The notes beneath the pieces were generated by a model. It worked only from the letters and a program-made list of their open reading frames with translations, was not told the DNA's origin and did no database searches. Both the position numbers and the translations under genes were made by a program. Positions 21,503 through 32,233 of a DNA stretch of 64,000 bases are shown here, one piece after another. Positions within the stretch are counted from its first letter, which is position 1, and each line of letters begins with the position of its first letter. Source of the stretch: Zasmidium citrigriseum (lineage: Eukaryota > Ascomycota > Dothideomycetes > Mycosphaerellales > Mycosphaerellaceae); contig NHNW01000037.1 of assembly GCA_002786025.1 (NCBI GenBank), positions 62,001-126,000 on the forward strand, written 5' to 3'.

Positions 21503-23902
21503 ATGGACGCGTCAAGGATACTGGAGCTGCCAGAAGAGCTGCTGTTTCTCTGGCACGCCCACCGCACCGAACTTCTGCTATCAACCGGAGTCTTGCTGGC
21601 CATCGCCCGCCTGGTGGTGCATTGGAGGGGTCGTAGGGCCAAGATCGCATTGACCCCTCCACTGGGTACACCTACCGACGAGAAATCTCTGTTCCAAACT
21701 AAGGACACGTCAGAAAAGGCAATAATATCAGATGCGGGATCGCAGAAGAGACGGACCCCGCGAAGGGTCAAGGGCACGAGGAACTTGAGGAAGAAAGAGG
21801 ATGCCACAACCGTTGTAGAGCAGATACAACCTTACATCTTCTACTTCTCCCTGGGAGGGTCGACGAGAGCGCATGCTGAGAAGCTGGCTGCTTCATTCAG
21901 TGCCGATGACGACCGAATACTACAGCCCCACCTTCTTGACCTGACCGAGATCGACTATGAAGACTACTTTGTGTCCCCTCCGAAGCAGTCTGCTGAGACC
22001 ACTGCCAGTTTCTATTCGATCTTGATACCCGCCTACAATATCGACACCGAGCTGTCAAACTTCCTATCACATCTTGAGGAGACACATCATGACTTCAGGA
22101 TTGACACGGCACCACTGTCAGGGTTGGCTGGGTATAGCGTCTTCGGCTTTGGAGATCAGCAGGAGTGGCCAACAGAGCAGGAAGGATATTGCACACAAGC
22201 GATCGAAGTGGACAAGTGGATGGCTAGATTGACGGGTCGCAAGAGAGCGTTTCCACTTGGCATGGGTGATGTCAAGGGTGATGAGTTGGAGCAGAGACTG
22301 GATGACTGGAGGAGAGGGACACACAGCATCATGGTCGATCTCAGTGAGGGTAAAGGCCTTGGCGAAGGTGTCTCTGGAAGCGGTGATGCGGTTGAGAGCG
22401 ACGATGAGGACGATGTCGACTACGACGATGGCGAGACTTTGATTTCCAAGCCGAAGAAAGGCACGACAGGAGATCTAGAGGACATCAAGGCACCTGTACC
22501 GGTCGACTTCACAACCACATCCAAGTCAAACTCGACACCCAAGGAGATGGTGCCCAAGACCTCCCCAACATACACCAATCTCACGAAGCAAGGCTACACC
22601 ATCGTCGGCTCCCACTCCGGCGTAAAGATCTGCCGCTGGACAAAATCCGCCCTTCGAGGTAGAGGCTCTTGCTACAAATTCTCCTTCTACGGTATCGCAT
22701 CTCATCTTTGTATGGAAGCGACCCCTTCCCTGAGTTGCAGCAACAAATGCGTCTTCTGCTGGCGTCACGGCACCAACCCAGTCGGGACAACCTGGCGATG
22801 GACAGTCGACCCACCAGACATGATCTTCGAAGGCATGAAGCAGGGCCACTACCAGAAGATCAAGATGATGCGAGGTGTCCCCGGTGTTCGCAGCGAGCGA
22901 TTCAGTGAGGCGATGAGAATCCGTCACTGCGCGCTCAGTCTCGTCGGAGAGCCAATTTTCTACCCACATATCAATGAGTTGCTTGCGATGTTGCACAGGG
23001 AGCACATCTCTAGCTTTCTGGTCTGCAACGCTCAGCATCCGGATCAGCTCGCAGCGCTTGGCCCCGTCACGCAGCTCTACGTCTCCATCGACGCATCGAA
23101 CAAAGACTCCCTCCGTCGCATCGATCGCCCTCTCCACAGAGACTTCTGGGAACGCTTCATCAGATGCATGGACATCCTGCGAGAAAAGCGTTTCACCCAT
23201 CGCACAGTCTTCCGCCTGACCCTCGTCAAGGGCTTCAACATCGAAGAAGAAGCCGCTGGCTACGCCGACCTCGTTGAACGTGCTCTGCCATCGTTCGTCG
23301 AGATCAAAGGCGTGACATACTGCGGTACCTCCACAGCTGCTGGTGCAGGCTTGTCAATGCAGAATGTGCCTTTCTACGAGGAAGTCAAGGCGTTCGTCCT
23401 CGCCCTTGAAGCCGAACTCAATCGCCGAGGTCTTGAGTACGGCATTGGAGCCGAGCACGCACATTCTTGCTGCATCCTCCTCGCTGACCGCGACCGCTTC
23501 TTCGTCAAAGGCGACGATGGGGTCAGTAGGTGGCATACACTGATCGACTATCAAAAGTTCTTCCAGTGCGTGGAGAGTGGGAAGCCATTCAGACCTGAGG
23601 AATACATCGGCAAGCCGACTCCTGAGTGGGCACTCTGGGGCAACGGAGGTTTCGATCCCAGAGATGAGAGGGTTGATCGTAAGGGTAGGCCGAAGGACAA
23701 CCCCACAGAGAGGAAGGAAGTCGTGCCAGCGCTTACGGAAATCGAAACGCCTGCTGTAGAAGCTGGGGCTGAGATGTCCGGCGAGCCAACCAAGGAGCCG
23801 GCTGGAACTGATCAACTCCTCGGTCGCCAGTATCAACGGACACTACAGATGCGGAAACAGCTTCTGGGTCGTAACAGGGCGTCAAGAGTTGTGGAGATAT
23901 GA
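21503..23902 (+). CDS. TYW1: tRNA 4-demethylwyosine synthase (wybutosine biosynthesis, flavodoxin plus radical SAM)
   Basis: Intronless, 799 residues from MDASRILELPEELLFLWHAH, similar to eukaryotic TYW1. Residues 25-45 form a membrane-spanning segment (LLLSTGVLLAIARLVVHW), as in ER-associated fungal TYW1. A flavodoxin-like FMN domain follows (YFSLGGSTRAHAEKLAASFS). An acidic linker leads to the radical-SAM domain with the [4Fe-4S] ligand motif CSNKCVFCWRH near residue 412, and conserved segments ALSLVGEPIFYPHINELLAM and VSIDASNKDSLRRIDRPLHR. The enzyme condenses pyruvate-derived carbons onto N1-methylguanosine-37 of tRNA-Phe to make imG-14, the tricyclic precursor of wybutosine. A longer frame opens at 21341, but the residues before 21503 have no family character. 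Confidence 0.95.
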   Translation: MDASRILELPEELLFLWHAHRTELLLSTGVLLAIARLVVHWRGRRAKIALTPPLGTPTDEKSLFQTKDTSEKAIISDAGSQKRRTPRRVKGTRNLRKKEDATTVVEQIQPYIFYFSLGGSTRAHAEKLAASFSADDDRILQPHLLDLTEIDYEDYFVSPPKQSAETTASFYSILIPAYNIDTELSNFLSHLEETHHDFRIDTAPLSGLAGYSVFGFGDQQEWPTEQEGYCTQAIEVDKWMARLTGRKRAFPLGMGDVKGDELEQRLDDWRRGTHSIMVDLSEGKGLGEGVSGSGDAVESDDEDDVDYDDGETLISKPKKGTTGDLEDIKAPVPVDFTTTSKSNSTPKEMVPKTSPTYTNLTKQGYTIVGSHSGVKICRWTKSALRGRGSCYKFSFYGIASHLCMEATPSLSCSNKCVFCWRHGTNPVGTTWRWTVDPPDMIFEGMKQGHYQKIKMMRGVPGVRSERFSEAMRIRHCALSLVGEPIFYPHINELLAMLHREHISSFLVCNAQHPDQLAALGPVTQLYVSIDASNKDSLRRIDRPLHRDFWERFIRCMDILREKRFTHRTVFRLTLVKGFNIEEEAAGYADLVERALPSFVEIKGVTYCGTSTAAGAGLSMQNVPFYEEVKAFVLALEAELNRRGLEYGIGAEHAHSCCILLADRDRFFVKGDDGVSRWHTLIDYQKFFQCVESGKPFRPEEYIGKPTPEWALWGNGGFDPRDERVDRKGRPKDNPTERKEVVPALTEIETPAVEAGAEMSGEPTKEPAGTDQLLGRQYQRTLQMRKQLLGRNRASRVVEI

Positions 23903-24043
23903 TACAAATCCAAACTAGACGCTCAGCCTATCCGTTCACACCATTTCAAAATCCCTCCACCTCCATGCCAGCCCTCCTGCAGCATCATCCTGATCACCAA
24001 TCAGTCAAAGCCTCCCTCACAACATGCAAACGCACTCACCGCC

Positions 24044-24285
24044 TCAGAGAAACGTCATGGCCCAACTGGTAAAAGTTGCGAAAGTTCCAGGCATCGGCGG
24101 AGTGCAGGCCCCGTATGCAGCAGATTGAAAAGCTGCCGCCCAGCCAGCTGTGGTCTTGTCAATTCTCCGAGGCATCTTGTGGGGGTCTGTTTGGGATGCT
24201 TACCTGGACAGACGCCGGTCGCGCTGTAGCCGATGTACGGGAGGTATGGGGCGACGTATGGAGCGAGGAAGGCTGGGAGGACCAT
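24044..24285 (-). CDS. Small hydrophobic protein, possibly Ifi-6-16/ISG12-like
   Basis: Two exons, 24204-24285 and 24044-24147, joined across a 56-bp intron (GTAAGC...ACAG); 61 residues. Exon 1 encodes MVLPAFLAPYVAPYLPYIGY and ends ATGVCP; exon 2 continues GWAAAFQSAAYGACTPPMPG and ends TSWAMTFL. The sequence is Ala/Pro/Gly-rich and hydrophobic. The GWAAAFQSAAYG...FAT.TS.AMT pattern recalls fungal members of the interferon-6-16-like family of small mitochondrial/membrane proteins, but the match is from memory and weak. A strong donor (GCG|GTGAGT) just after the stop could mean the true 3' structure differs. Confidence 0.45.
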
Positions 24286-25065
24286 TTCGAAGTGTTTTTT
24301 CGCGGGGTGGTGGTTTGCTTGTTCCAAATGTGGGAGAAAGTCGATGTGAGTCTGCTCGTGGTCTGAGAATGATTCTTCTGGATGGAATTTTGACTGTCTG
24401 AAGTGATCACAACCGCCGGCCTGCTTTTATGTGTGGCTCTCAAGCAGCGATGGCATCATTGGTGAGGCATCAAAAGAATAACCGCGTGAGATCATGAGGT
24501 GATGTTGGCTTGCTAGCTAGCCTCATGCAGACTCAGCAGCGTACTGACTCTGAATGCATGTATAGCGAGTCATGGTGCACAGTGACATACCAACCAGTGC
24601 AATCTGCAGTACGAAACGCTCAAGCATGACGTCTGTTACCCCTGATTACTCATGCAGGTACCCGAATTGACAGGACCTTCTGCGCTACGCGAGGCTGCAG
24701 CTGCCCTTGCTGTTCTGGACAGCGTCGACGTATGTGTTGCACAAGTCAGGGCGAGAGCATCGACGAGCCCAAATGACGATTCTTTTTATCATCAGCCTTG
24801 GTGTCGACCACACTCAATACGAACAATCGGAAATCCTGAATGGCAGCAGTGTGAAAGATCAACGCCAGATCCCCAACATCACACAGGCAAACTCACCGCT
24901 TCACACGCAAGGCTGCAAGTCCCCGTCAAGCTACCCCGGCCAGGATTCAAGAGCTACCTCCAGCTTGTTTGATGGCCATCTCCCATGGCACTGACAGGCG
25001 GTCGTTCCTCTCTCTTCGTTCTACACCTCTGTACCGTCTGACGTCGAGATCAACCAAGGACCGTC
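24286..25065. other. Intergenic region
   Basis: About 780 bp between the small hydrophobic gene (minus) and the BTB gene (plus). Short open frames at 24652-24994 lack coding composition. Nothing else recognised. Confidence 0.45.
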
Positions 25066-26068
25066 ATGGAGCACAATCAGATCCTCCGCAAGTGAGCAGG
25101 CCTCCCTTCGTCTCTCATGATTCAAGCTAACAGTCGATCAGTCTGCGCCAGAGCGAGGAGTACTCCGACCTGACTGTCATCTGTGGATCGAAGACCTTCA
25201 AGCTTCACAAGTGCGTCGTTTGTCTTCGCTCGAAGTGGTTTGCAACGGCTTGTCAGGAGGGTAGATGGAAGGTAAGCTCATCCATCATTGTGACACGGTC
25301 TGCTACCGCACGAGTTACTAATGCAATGTGTCAAAGGAAGGTCATGAAGGCGTCATCGAGCTCACCGCTGTCTCGAGCCATGGGGACGATGAAGACTTCA
25401 GCTGCGACGATCCAGAAGCCATAAGCTACATGATCGATTTCATGTACCTCGGCGACTACACCCTGAAGCCAGAGCCCCTGACTACAACCAATGCTCCACC
25501 AGTCCCGACGACAGAAAGCTCAGACACAACGGCAGAGAACGACTTCTCTTTGGAGAAGATCGTAGACGATCTGGTTCGAGACGATGACACCAACAACGGA
25601 AGCCACGGCGGCTTTGGCCCTGGGTACCTAGACTGGGGCAACCAGAACAACCAAGACTTTGTACAACATCTCACTTTCACAAACAAGAAGAAGAACAAGA
25701 AGAAAGGCCAGCAAATTCCACCACCTCCTGCGACGGAAGGCTTGCACAAGACCACGCTCACGATGCATGCTCGTCTGTACGCTCTCGGTGGAAAGTACAA
25801 AGTCCAGGGCTTGAAGAATGCCGCTATTCAGAAGATGCAGAGCGATGTGTACGGCAGCTGGAGCAAGGAGGACTTTGCCAAGGCGATTGCTGTGACTTTT
25901 GGGTCTACTGCCGAGAGCGACAAGGGCATGCGGGAGGTGGTCATCAAGACGATTCTGGAGTGTTCAGTCAACCTTGTCGGCGACCCTGTTGTTGAAAAGG
26001 CGATTGATGCGGTTGATGGTCTGTCGTTTGAGCTGTTCAAGAGGCAGAGTTTGCGTGGTAGGGAGTGA
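25066..26068 (+). CDS. BTB/POZ domain protein
   Basis: Three exons: 25066-25091, 25142-25271, 25337-26068; 295 residues. The BTB core is read as SEEYSDLTVICGSKTFKLHK, CVVCLRSKWFATACQEGRWK and then, after a splice, EGVIELTAVSSHGDDEDFSC, DPEAISYMIDFMYLGDYTL. A long insertion (about residues 100-175) with acidic stretches and a Lys-rich patch (NKKKNKKKGQQI) splits the fold before LTMHARLYALGGKYKVQGLK, the usual second half. Proteins of this fungal class are thought to dimerise and some act as CUL3 adaptors; the function here is unknown. It precedes the F-box-like array, so two potential ubiquitin-adaptor types are adjacent. A decayed relative lies at 13345-14105. Confidence 0.88.
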
Positions 26069-26349
26069 ATGATGATGCCAGATGTCGTCAAAGATGTAGG
26101 CGCTGTCAAAGCGATCTCAGAGGATTTGGCTTGTAGACATAATAGTCGTCGAGAGAAGTGATAAAAGTTGCACAGCTATGTACGGTAGACTCCCAATGTA
26201 AAAGCAAGCCTGCCCGCCCCGCAGAGGATGAATTCACATGCTGCCAAGCCTTTGTCCACGCCAGGCAGATTGCAAATGCTTCCCCGCAAGTCTTCAACTC
26301 TCTCCGTCGCACACAAGACAATCGACATTTCCCACGTCGGCGCATCCAC

Positions 26350-27150
26350 ATGGCTTCTGCCGCAGAGCGTGCCCTTGGCATCGCCGAGCTGCTTGAGGCA
26401 ATTCTTCTCCAGGTCATGGACGGCTCAAAGACGAATCTCGTCACTGTCCTTCTATCCACAAGAGTCAACCGCTTCTTCAAGACGACTATCGAGACATCGC
26501 CAGCGCTTCAGCGTGCCCTTTTCTTCCGCCACGACATCCCCGACTGCGAGTCAAGCAACCAAGCTGTCGTCGACCCATCCCGAGTTCTACGCCGCCCACT
26601 GTGCTCCTGGGAGGACGCATCCGACACCAAGTCAAACAAGGAAACATGGGGATACAACCCGTTGGTAAGCACATCAGTCGAGGTTTCCTGAGAGTCGCTC
26701 GCTAATGTAGAGTAGTTCTTGACCCACGAACCTGACTTCTCACAGATGCGAGACCGCGATCTCCTTCAGGGGCCTGACAAGAAGAAGGCGGGAAAGTTCA
26801 TCTGCATGGTACGCCCAGATCAAAGAGGCCCAGAACAATGCCGCATCTTTCTTCAAATCCCATGCAATGACCTCCCGCAGACCTTATCATTCGGCTGGCA
26901 AGACAGGTCCTGGGAGAAGATGTTCATTCGTGCTGGATCTGTACGAGTCCGGCATGTCACAATACGATATGGCGCAGGACTCGACGAGTACGAGTTCGTG
27001 GAATTCTGTGATGTGAAGGATCCGACACTTGGACAGCTGCTTCGGGACTCGATGGTCGACGCGAAGCCTTCTCTTACGTATGAGGCTAGGTGGGCGAAGG
27101 AACTTGTGCTTATCGACGGTGCTTTTCCGGGACTGTCTCTGTCTACATGA
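26350..27150 (+). CDS. F-box-like protein, array member 1
   Basis: Two exons, 26350-26664 and 26746-27150; 239 residues. The N-terminus ERALGIAELLEAILLQVMDG, followed by LLSTRVNRFFKTTIETSPAL and QRALFF, is the helical pattern (ELLExILxxL...RVNxxFxxTIxxSxxLQxALFF) common to a large Dothideomycete family of F-box-like proteins. The second half (RIFLQIPCNDLPQTLSFGWQ...ELVLIDGAFPGL) is specific to this copy. F-box proteins recruit substrates to SCF ubiquitin ligases through SKP1 (established); whether this degenerate motif binds SKP1 is not known. It is nearest in sequence to the gene at 27555. Confidence 0.75.
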
Positions 27151-27554
27151 GGGCGAGGCTAGTTGTTGGGTGAAGAATGCGTATTTCATCAGCCGGGCAA
27201 CTAGAGCTCAGTAGAACAGTGAAGGGCGTTTTTCACTTACCCAAGTATGATTTCTGTGCTGAAAAACGACGCTCTCTATGATAGAGTCATGAAACCCGAG
27301 AGCTAAAGCAACTTTCACATGCTGCCAAGACATCGCACATTCCTGTACTAATCCCTGCAACATGCAAACTTTATTCGTCGCGCCTGCTTTAGGCCGTCGC
27401 GCTTGCCGCATGCTTCAAGCATCACTTCATCTACCACTCCTTCCATCGCTCATCCGTCACTTGATCCGTCACTTCACCCATCACGCTGAATCCGAACACC
27501 ACTCACAAGTCGACGCCCACTCTCCTTCAACCCACAAACCACCACGCCACCGTC

Positions 27555-28199
27555 ATGTCCTCCGCCGTCGATAGAGTCTTCTCGACGCCGGAGATGCTCG
27601 AGGCCATCTTGCTCGAGCTCGCCGACGACATGCAGACTCTACTTCTCAGCCAGCGAGTCAACAAGACCTTCAAGGGCGCTATCGAATCGTCCACCCATCT
27701 TCAGCGAGCTCTCTGGTTCAAACCGACTCCAAAAGACGCCAAGAGATCATACATCAGCACGACCCGCAACCCACTCATCTCCAAATTTCGAGATCGGCTG
27801 ATGCTATTCAGTATGGTATCAGGGGACGCATGTCGCTGGGATGACGAAGAGGATGATTACGAAGAGAAAGAGCACGCGCATGTTGCAGCTATCTCTTTCC
27901 ATCGCCACCTGCTGGGACGAGGCAGCTGGCGTTGGATGATTCCTTTCCAGCCTGGAAAAGACCCTGGATGCTGGCTGGTGGAGGACCTGAGGCCCGCAAA
28001 TCGATTCGAAGAGACTCACGTATGGTGGATCGACTACGACGACGATGACATCAGGGGCAACGAAGGCGATGGCGATGGGTGGTTCACGAAACTGGACACG
28101 CGGAACTCTCCTCCCACGATGGGAGATTTGTTCGATGCTATGGAGGCTTGGGAGAAGAGCTCCTACGTTGTATCTCCGCATAAGGGAAGCTGGGTCTAG
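27555..28199 (+). CDS. F-box-like protein, array member 2
   Basis: Intronless, 214 residues. MSSAVDRVFSTPEMLEAILL, then QTLLLSQRVNKTFKGAIESS and HLQRALWF repeat the F-box-like pattern of member 1 almost position for position. An Asp/Glu-rich segment (RWDDEEDDYEEKEH) and a Trp-rich region (GSWRWMIPFQPGKDPGCWLV, THVWWIDYDDDD) follow. The spacing to member 1 is about 400 bp on the same strand, which fits tandem duplication with divergence. Confidence 0.78.
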   Translation: MSSAVDRVFSTPEMLEAILLELADDMQTLLLSQRVNKTFKGAIESSTHLQRALWFKPTPKDAKRSYISTTRNPLISKFRDRLMLFSMVSGDACRWDDEEDDYEEKEHAHVAAISFHRHLLGRGSWRWMIPFQPGKDPGCWLVEDLRPANRFEETHVWWIDYDDDDIRGNEGDGDGWFTKLDTRNSPPTMGDLFDAMEAWEKSSYVVSPHKGSWV

Positions 28200-28357
28200 C
28201 GGAGATCAAAGACGTGGGTCTCGCAGTGAGGACAAAAGAATACGACACTACAATGAGACAAGTTGGTCTTGACAAAGTCCACATCAGTCGAGAGTTTGCT
28301 TACAGAGTATTCAAATTTGCCATTACTGGCTGGCGACGTTTATCTTCACACCACACC

Positions 28358-28978
28358 ATGGCTCCCGGTTCGCTCTGGGACTCTGTCCTTCCCCCATCGA
28401 ACAAGTACTCGTCTTACCAACTATCCCTCAAAGCCCTCAATCCCAGCCGAACTCAATTCCTCTTCACCGACAACAATCCCACTACAAACCCACGCATACG
28501 TGGCCAAGATGCCGCCCGACAACTCGTTCTCCGCCATGCCATAATGATAGAAATGATCCTCCAGAAACTCTGCCTCTACACCAAGAACAGCATGCAAGCG
28601 CTGATAAAGTGTCTCCGGATCAATAAGGCATTTCATGCCACGATCAAGCACTCAGTAGTCCTGCAGAAGGGACTATTCCTCGGAGATTCACCAGTCACCG
28701 GACTTCGTGGAGAGCCCCTACTCAATCCGATCTTCTTCAAAGGCGATGATCCTGATGAGCCCGTCGTTATGGTGCTGGGGAGGCCGAATGAATTGACGGT
28801 CGCTGGGCAAAAGAAGCTGGGACAGCGTGGCCCTGTGACGTTTCATGGGTTGGTTGATCAGGATGGAGATCAGGAGATGGACAACGGAGAAACGGAACCA
28901 GAGCCAGAGCCAGTGGAGAAGATGGATACAGATGAGAACGGTCGCCAGGTCCCTGCCGCTCGTGGAACTGGAGATTAG
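28358..28978 (+). CDS. F-box-like protein, array member 3
   Basis: Intronless, 206 residues from MAPGSLWDSVLPPSNKYSSY. The helical motif is MIEMILQKLCLYTKNSMQAL, IKCLRINKAFHATIKHSVVL, QKGLFLGD, followed by the block PLLNPIFFKGDDPDEPVVMV shared with members 5 and 6 and with the broken copy at 29430. The tail is acidic (NGETEPEPEPVEKMDTDENG). It belongs to a second subfamily distinct from members 1 and 2. An earlier in-frame ATG at 28214 adds 48 residues without family character. Confidence 0.75.
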   Translation: MAPGSLWDSVLPPSNKYSSYQLSLKALNPSRTQFLFTDNNPTTNPRIRGQDAARQLVLRHAIMIEMILQKLCLYTKNSMQALIKCLRINKAFHATIKHSVVLQKGLFLGDSPVTGLRGEPLLNPIFFKGDDPDEPVVMVLGRPNELTVAGQKKLGQRGPVTFHGLVDQDGDQEMDNGETEPEPEPVEKMDTDENGRQVPAARGTGD

Positions 28979-29429
28979 GATGCAAATCTTGCACAAGCAC
29001 TACCGAAAGAGGTGCTGTATCTCAAAACAGATGAGGATGTTGGGAGCTTTCGTTGACGGCTCCAGCGACCTGATCACGACCGCAATCATTGAGAGAAAGA
29101 GAAGGCCGTCGGGCTCTTATACAGGATGATCCCGTTCTTGAGTCTTGGGTCTGTACCGTGGAATTTACCCTCGAGCCCTACCAAGTTTCTTCCTAGTTCA
29201 GATCTTGTTCATGCTCTCTGGTGTATGTGTGCATGCGGCTTTAGTGCGGCCGCAAGGCTAATTGACTGTTTTCATCAAAGATTCGTAGGCATGCTTTTGA
29301 TCAACGCTTACCTCCAATCTCTAGTGAAAGCGAAGCCGAATGAATCTGTTCTTTCTACAGATTCTGCAGGATGTGTTGTGTCGGAAGAAAAGATGCTAGT
29401 ACAGTGCAAACGCCTATGCGCAATGCCCC

Positions 29430-29838
29430 GTTGAACAACACCGCATGCAAACAAGCTTCAACTTTTAATCAGGGGCAGATACACCACCTGCCCTCGCAAA
29501 GTCGAAGCACCAACAGCCTCCTTCCACGTTCTCAGCCGCCCGTACTTCATCGAGAAGATCTTCCTGAGCTACACCAGCGCTTCAGCGAACGATGTCAAAG
29601 CTCTACAAGAATACACACTCGTCCGTTGGGCTTTCCACCACACGTTTTTCCACTCCGAGGCCCTCCGCGCCAGCATCTTCGAATTGGAATGGTGTCAAAT
29701 GCCGTAATATCCGCACCTGCTCAACCCGACTTACTTCGGTCTGCCGCAGCGTCTCCATGATCCAGGCAGTCCAATTGTGGGCAAGCCCGGTGAGAAGTTT
29801 GAGATGCATCTGGCCTTCAGAACGCGAATCCCTTTGTG
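29430..29838 (+). pseudogene. Broken F-box-like paralogue, array member 4
   Basis: A frame without any upstream ATG reads SFHVLSRPYFIEKIFLSYTS, ALQEYTLVRWAFHHTFFHSE and ALRASIFELEWCQMP, then TAA at 29705-29707, then in the same frame YPHLLNPTYFGLPQRLHDPG and SPIVGKPGEKFEMHL before TGA at 29836-29838. The LLNPxxFG...DPGxPIV..PGxxxE block aligns with members 3 and 6. Missing start plus an internal stop mark it as a pseudogene; the left limit is approximate. Confidence 0.6.
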
Positions 29839-30537
29839 AGCGGATGTATTATGTTGAGTGTGGTGAAAGCAAGTGGGACACTGCCGTTCTGACGTCGTGG
29901 AGACTTTGTCAGGCTGGCCGAGGAAGTCGTGGTGGCCGGGAAAGCTGGGCGGTATGTCGACTTCTATGGGAGGATTACAAAGAGAGAAGTTTCAGTTCCA
30001 AGGAATCCGTTTAGCGGAGCGCTGTTGCGATAGATCACTAAAGATGTCAAGTGCCGCTAGAGGCCGGGCATTATCGTACGACCGCGAAGGGAGAGGAAAA
30101 TCGAGGTGGCGCGATGGCATCACAATTCACACCTGCTCTTTTTGAGATTTGAACTCTTTCATGGCAAGCACGGTATCCTTAGGTGAGTCCAGATTTTGAA
30201 TTCGAGACCAAATTTATCTTCTCACAGGAGGTGATTCTCGAGCCTTCTTGATTATCCGGTTTGTCCCACCCATAACGTCTGTGGAATCACCTTGACCTCC
30301 CTGCCGGCCGGGGAATGAGCCTCAAGCATTGTCCAGTGCATTTATCAATCACCCAGAAGCCTTTCGTAGCCTTGGGACTCGCTTAATGTGAGTACATCAG
30401 CTGAACCATCTCCCATGTTCTGGATCCCATCAGAACCAACTTCTTCTCCAGTCCTCCTATATATACGCCGATGTCCCTCCCTCTCGCACCCCATCATTCA
30501 AACTTCCCATCAGATCGAACTCGAAGATTCCTCCAAT
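29839..30537. other. Intergenic region with a TATA box before member 5
   Basis: About 700 bp. A TATATATA stretch at 30458-30465, about 73 bp before the next ATG, is a credible core promoter element. Nothing else recognised. Confidence 0.45.
30458..30465 (+). promoter_or_regulatory. TATA box of F-box-like member 5
   Basis: TATATATA lies 73-80 bp upstream of the ATG at 30538. Comparable elements precede neighbouring genes: TATAAAA at 31383-31389 before 31466, and TATAAGA at 35628-35634 before 35684. TATA-containing promoters in fungi tend to be regulated rather than constitutive (general knowledge). Confidence 0.5.
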
Positions 30538-31092
30538 ATGTCCACCCAGAATAAATACCTCACCTACCAGCTCCAACGCTCCGGTCAACTACAACCCACC
30601 TTCATCACTTCCCCGCGCGGCACCCCGACAGCATCAGACATCGTCCTCACCTCCCCACACTTGATCGAACATATCCTTCTCACCTTCAACAACCACTCCG
30701 CCAACAGTATGCGCACAATCATACGCTGCATTCGAGTGAGTCCTCTCTGGCGGGACACCATCCATAATTCACACGATCTACAAGTGGCATTGTTCAGGCG
30801 AGAGGGACCACCACGAGCAGACGGGTTGATAGAGGTCCATCCTTTGCTTGTTGAGAATCCGGATCCGAATGCAGATGGTTGGGAGCCGATCTTGCTCGCT
30901 CCAATGGGGATGAGTGGAGTTGCTGGCGGTCGAAGTGGGGGGCCGACGCAAGGCTCGGATCAGGCTGCGGGACGTAACAGGAATGCAGGAGACGGTGCTA
31001 CAGCTAGTGGAGCGAGCAACTTTCAGATTCACGGTGATCAGAGTCGTAGAGCGTTTGGAAGTCGTCTGCGCCGATTCTTTGGCGAGGATTGA
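30538..31092 (+). CDS. F-box-like protein, array member 5
   Basis: Intronless, 184 residues from MSTQNKYLTYQLQRSGQLQP. The motif DIVLTSPHLIEHILLTFNNH, SANSMRTIIRCIRVSPLWRD, HDLQVALFRRE matches members 3, 4 and 6. The usual LLNP block is altered to VHPLLVENPDPNADGWEPIL. The C-terminus is Gly/Arg-rich and disordered (GVAGGRSGGPTQGSDQAAGR), ending RAFGSRLRRFFGED. Same strand as the rest of the array. Confidence 0.72.
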   Translation: MSTQNKYLTYQLQRSGQLQPTFITSPRGTPTASDIVLTSPHLIEHILLTFNNHSANSMRTIIRCIRVSPLWRDTIHNSHDLQVALFRREGPPRADGLIEVHPLLVENPDPNADGWEPILLAPMGMSGVAGGRSGGPTQGSDQAAGRNRNAGDGATASGASNFQIHGDQSRRAFGSRLRRFFGED

Positions 31093-31465
31093 TTACCTCA
31101 AGTGTGTTGATGATGAGGAGGCCAAGAAGCTCCCATGCAGGCTGTAAAGCTTTGTTGTAGCTAATGCAACGATTGAGACCCCAGAGGAATTCCCCAGCTC
31201 GATTTTCTATTTTCCATGAATGAAATGCGCCACAGACTACCTTTTCCGGAGCTTTATTAGTTTCAACCATCTACTGCTCATCAGCCAGCCACAAACCTCC
31301 TAGCTCACGTCTAGAACCAGCTCTACAGCTCTCGGCAGAACGCCACAGCAGGCTTGTGAGCTCGCACCCTTCAGATGCATCATATAAAAGGCGACGAGCC
31401 CACGTTCCTTTGCCTCCGATAAGTATCATCAGTCTCTTCTGCTACCCTCTCGTCCATTCGTGATC

Positions 31466-32233
31466 ATGGTCGTTGCCCCTTACTCCAAGGTTGAAGTCAG
31501 GTTCAGCAACACTAACAGCAGGTATCCAGTCAAGTTTATTCGCGCACAGGGCTCTGATTGGAAGTGAGGAGGCGGGACCCATCATGATCAAATTTGTGTT
31601 GACATTCAATAGGACGAGTCCGGCGGGCGGCACGGTCTACGATTGCGAGAAAGGCTTCGAACAGATCGCCGAAACGCAAAAGATCGGGACTTTTAACGAT
31701 GATATCTGGGGTCAGTACATTCGTGTTTCTCGGCCGCTGACTTTATGTTTTGCTCATGAAACATGGTCCTTAAGACTGGCTCTACTTTGAGATACCAGGA
31801 TACCCGTACAACAGCATCTGGGCGCTGTACTTCCGCTGTTCGGATTCTGTCATCAAGGAATCAATGATTGGGCTCGCGTTGCCCAAAGACGTCTTGCCGA
31901 GCGGGACGGATATCAGGGTCGGCTGGGTGCCCAATTGGGAGGATGTGAGTTGATTCTCTTTGATTGCCCCTGCTTGTGGTTGAAGTGGCACGACGGAGGG
32001 GTCTGGCTTTGTTGACTGATGGTGCGTTGCAGCGCTCTGAACACGAGCCCGTAGCTGTTGGGTTGCAGAACGACTCGTATACCGTTTGGACGAACGAGAG
32101 ATATGAGAAGGACGAGGATTCGTGGACTGGGAATAACATGAAGATCTTGACAATTTACTTGCGCCTGAATGATGGTGAACATCCAGTTTGTTTTGGATCG
32201 CAGGAGGAGTATGCCAATCCGGTCAGGGCTTGA
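31466..32233 (+). CDS. Unrecognised four-exon protein of 188 residues
   Basis: Exons 31466-31563, 31613-31710, 31775-31944 and 32033-32233 have GT-AG borders and compatible phases, giving one continuous frame. The protein starts MVVAPYSKVEVRFSNTNSRY and contains GGTVYDCEKGFEQIAETQKI, WLYFEIPGYPYNSIWALYFR and GLQNDSYTVWTNERYEKDED. Aromatic residues alternate with polar ones, which suggests a beta-sandwich, and no signal peptide or membrane span is visible. I do not recognise the family. A TATAAAA element lies 77 bp upstream of the ATG. It sits inside the F-box-like array and is convergent with the subtilisin gene. Confidence 0.7.

Noticed and set aside
22526..23200. 224-codon minus-strand open frame
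   Set aside because: Antisense shadow of the TYW1 radical-SAM domain.
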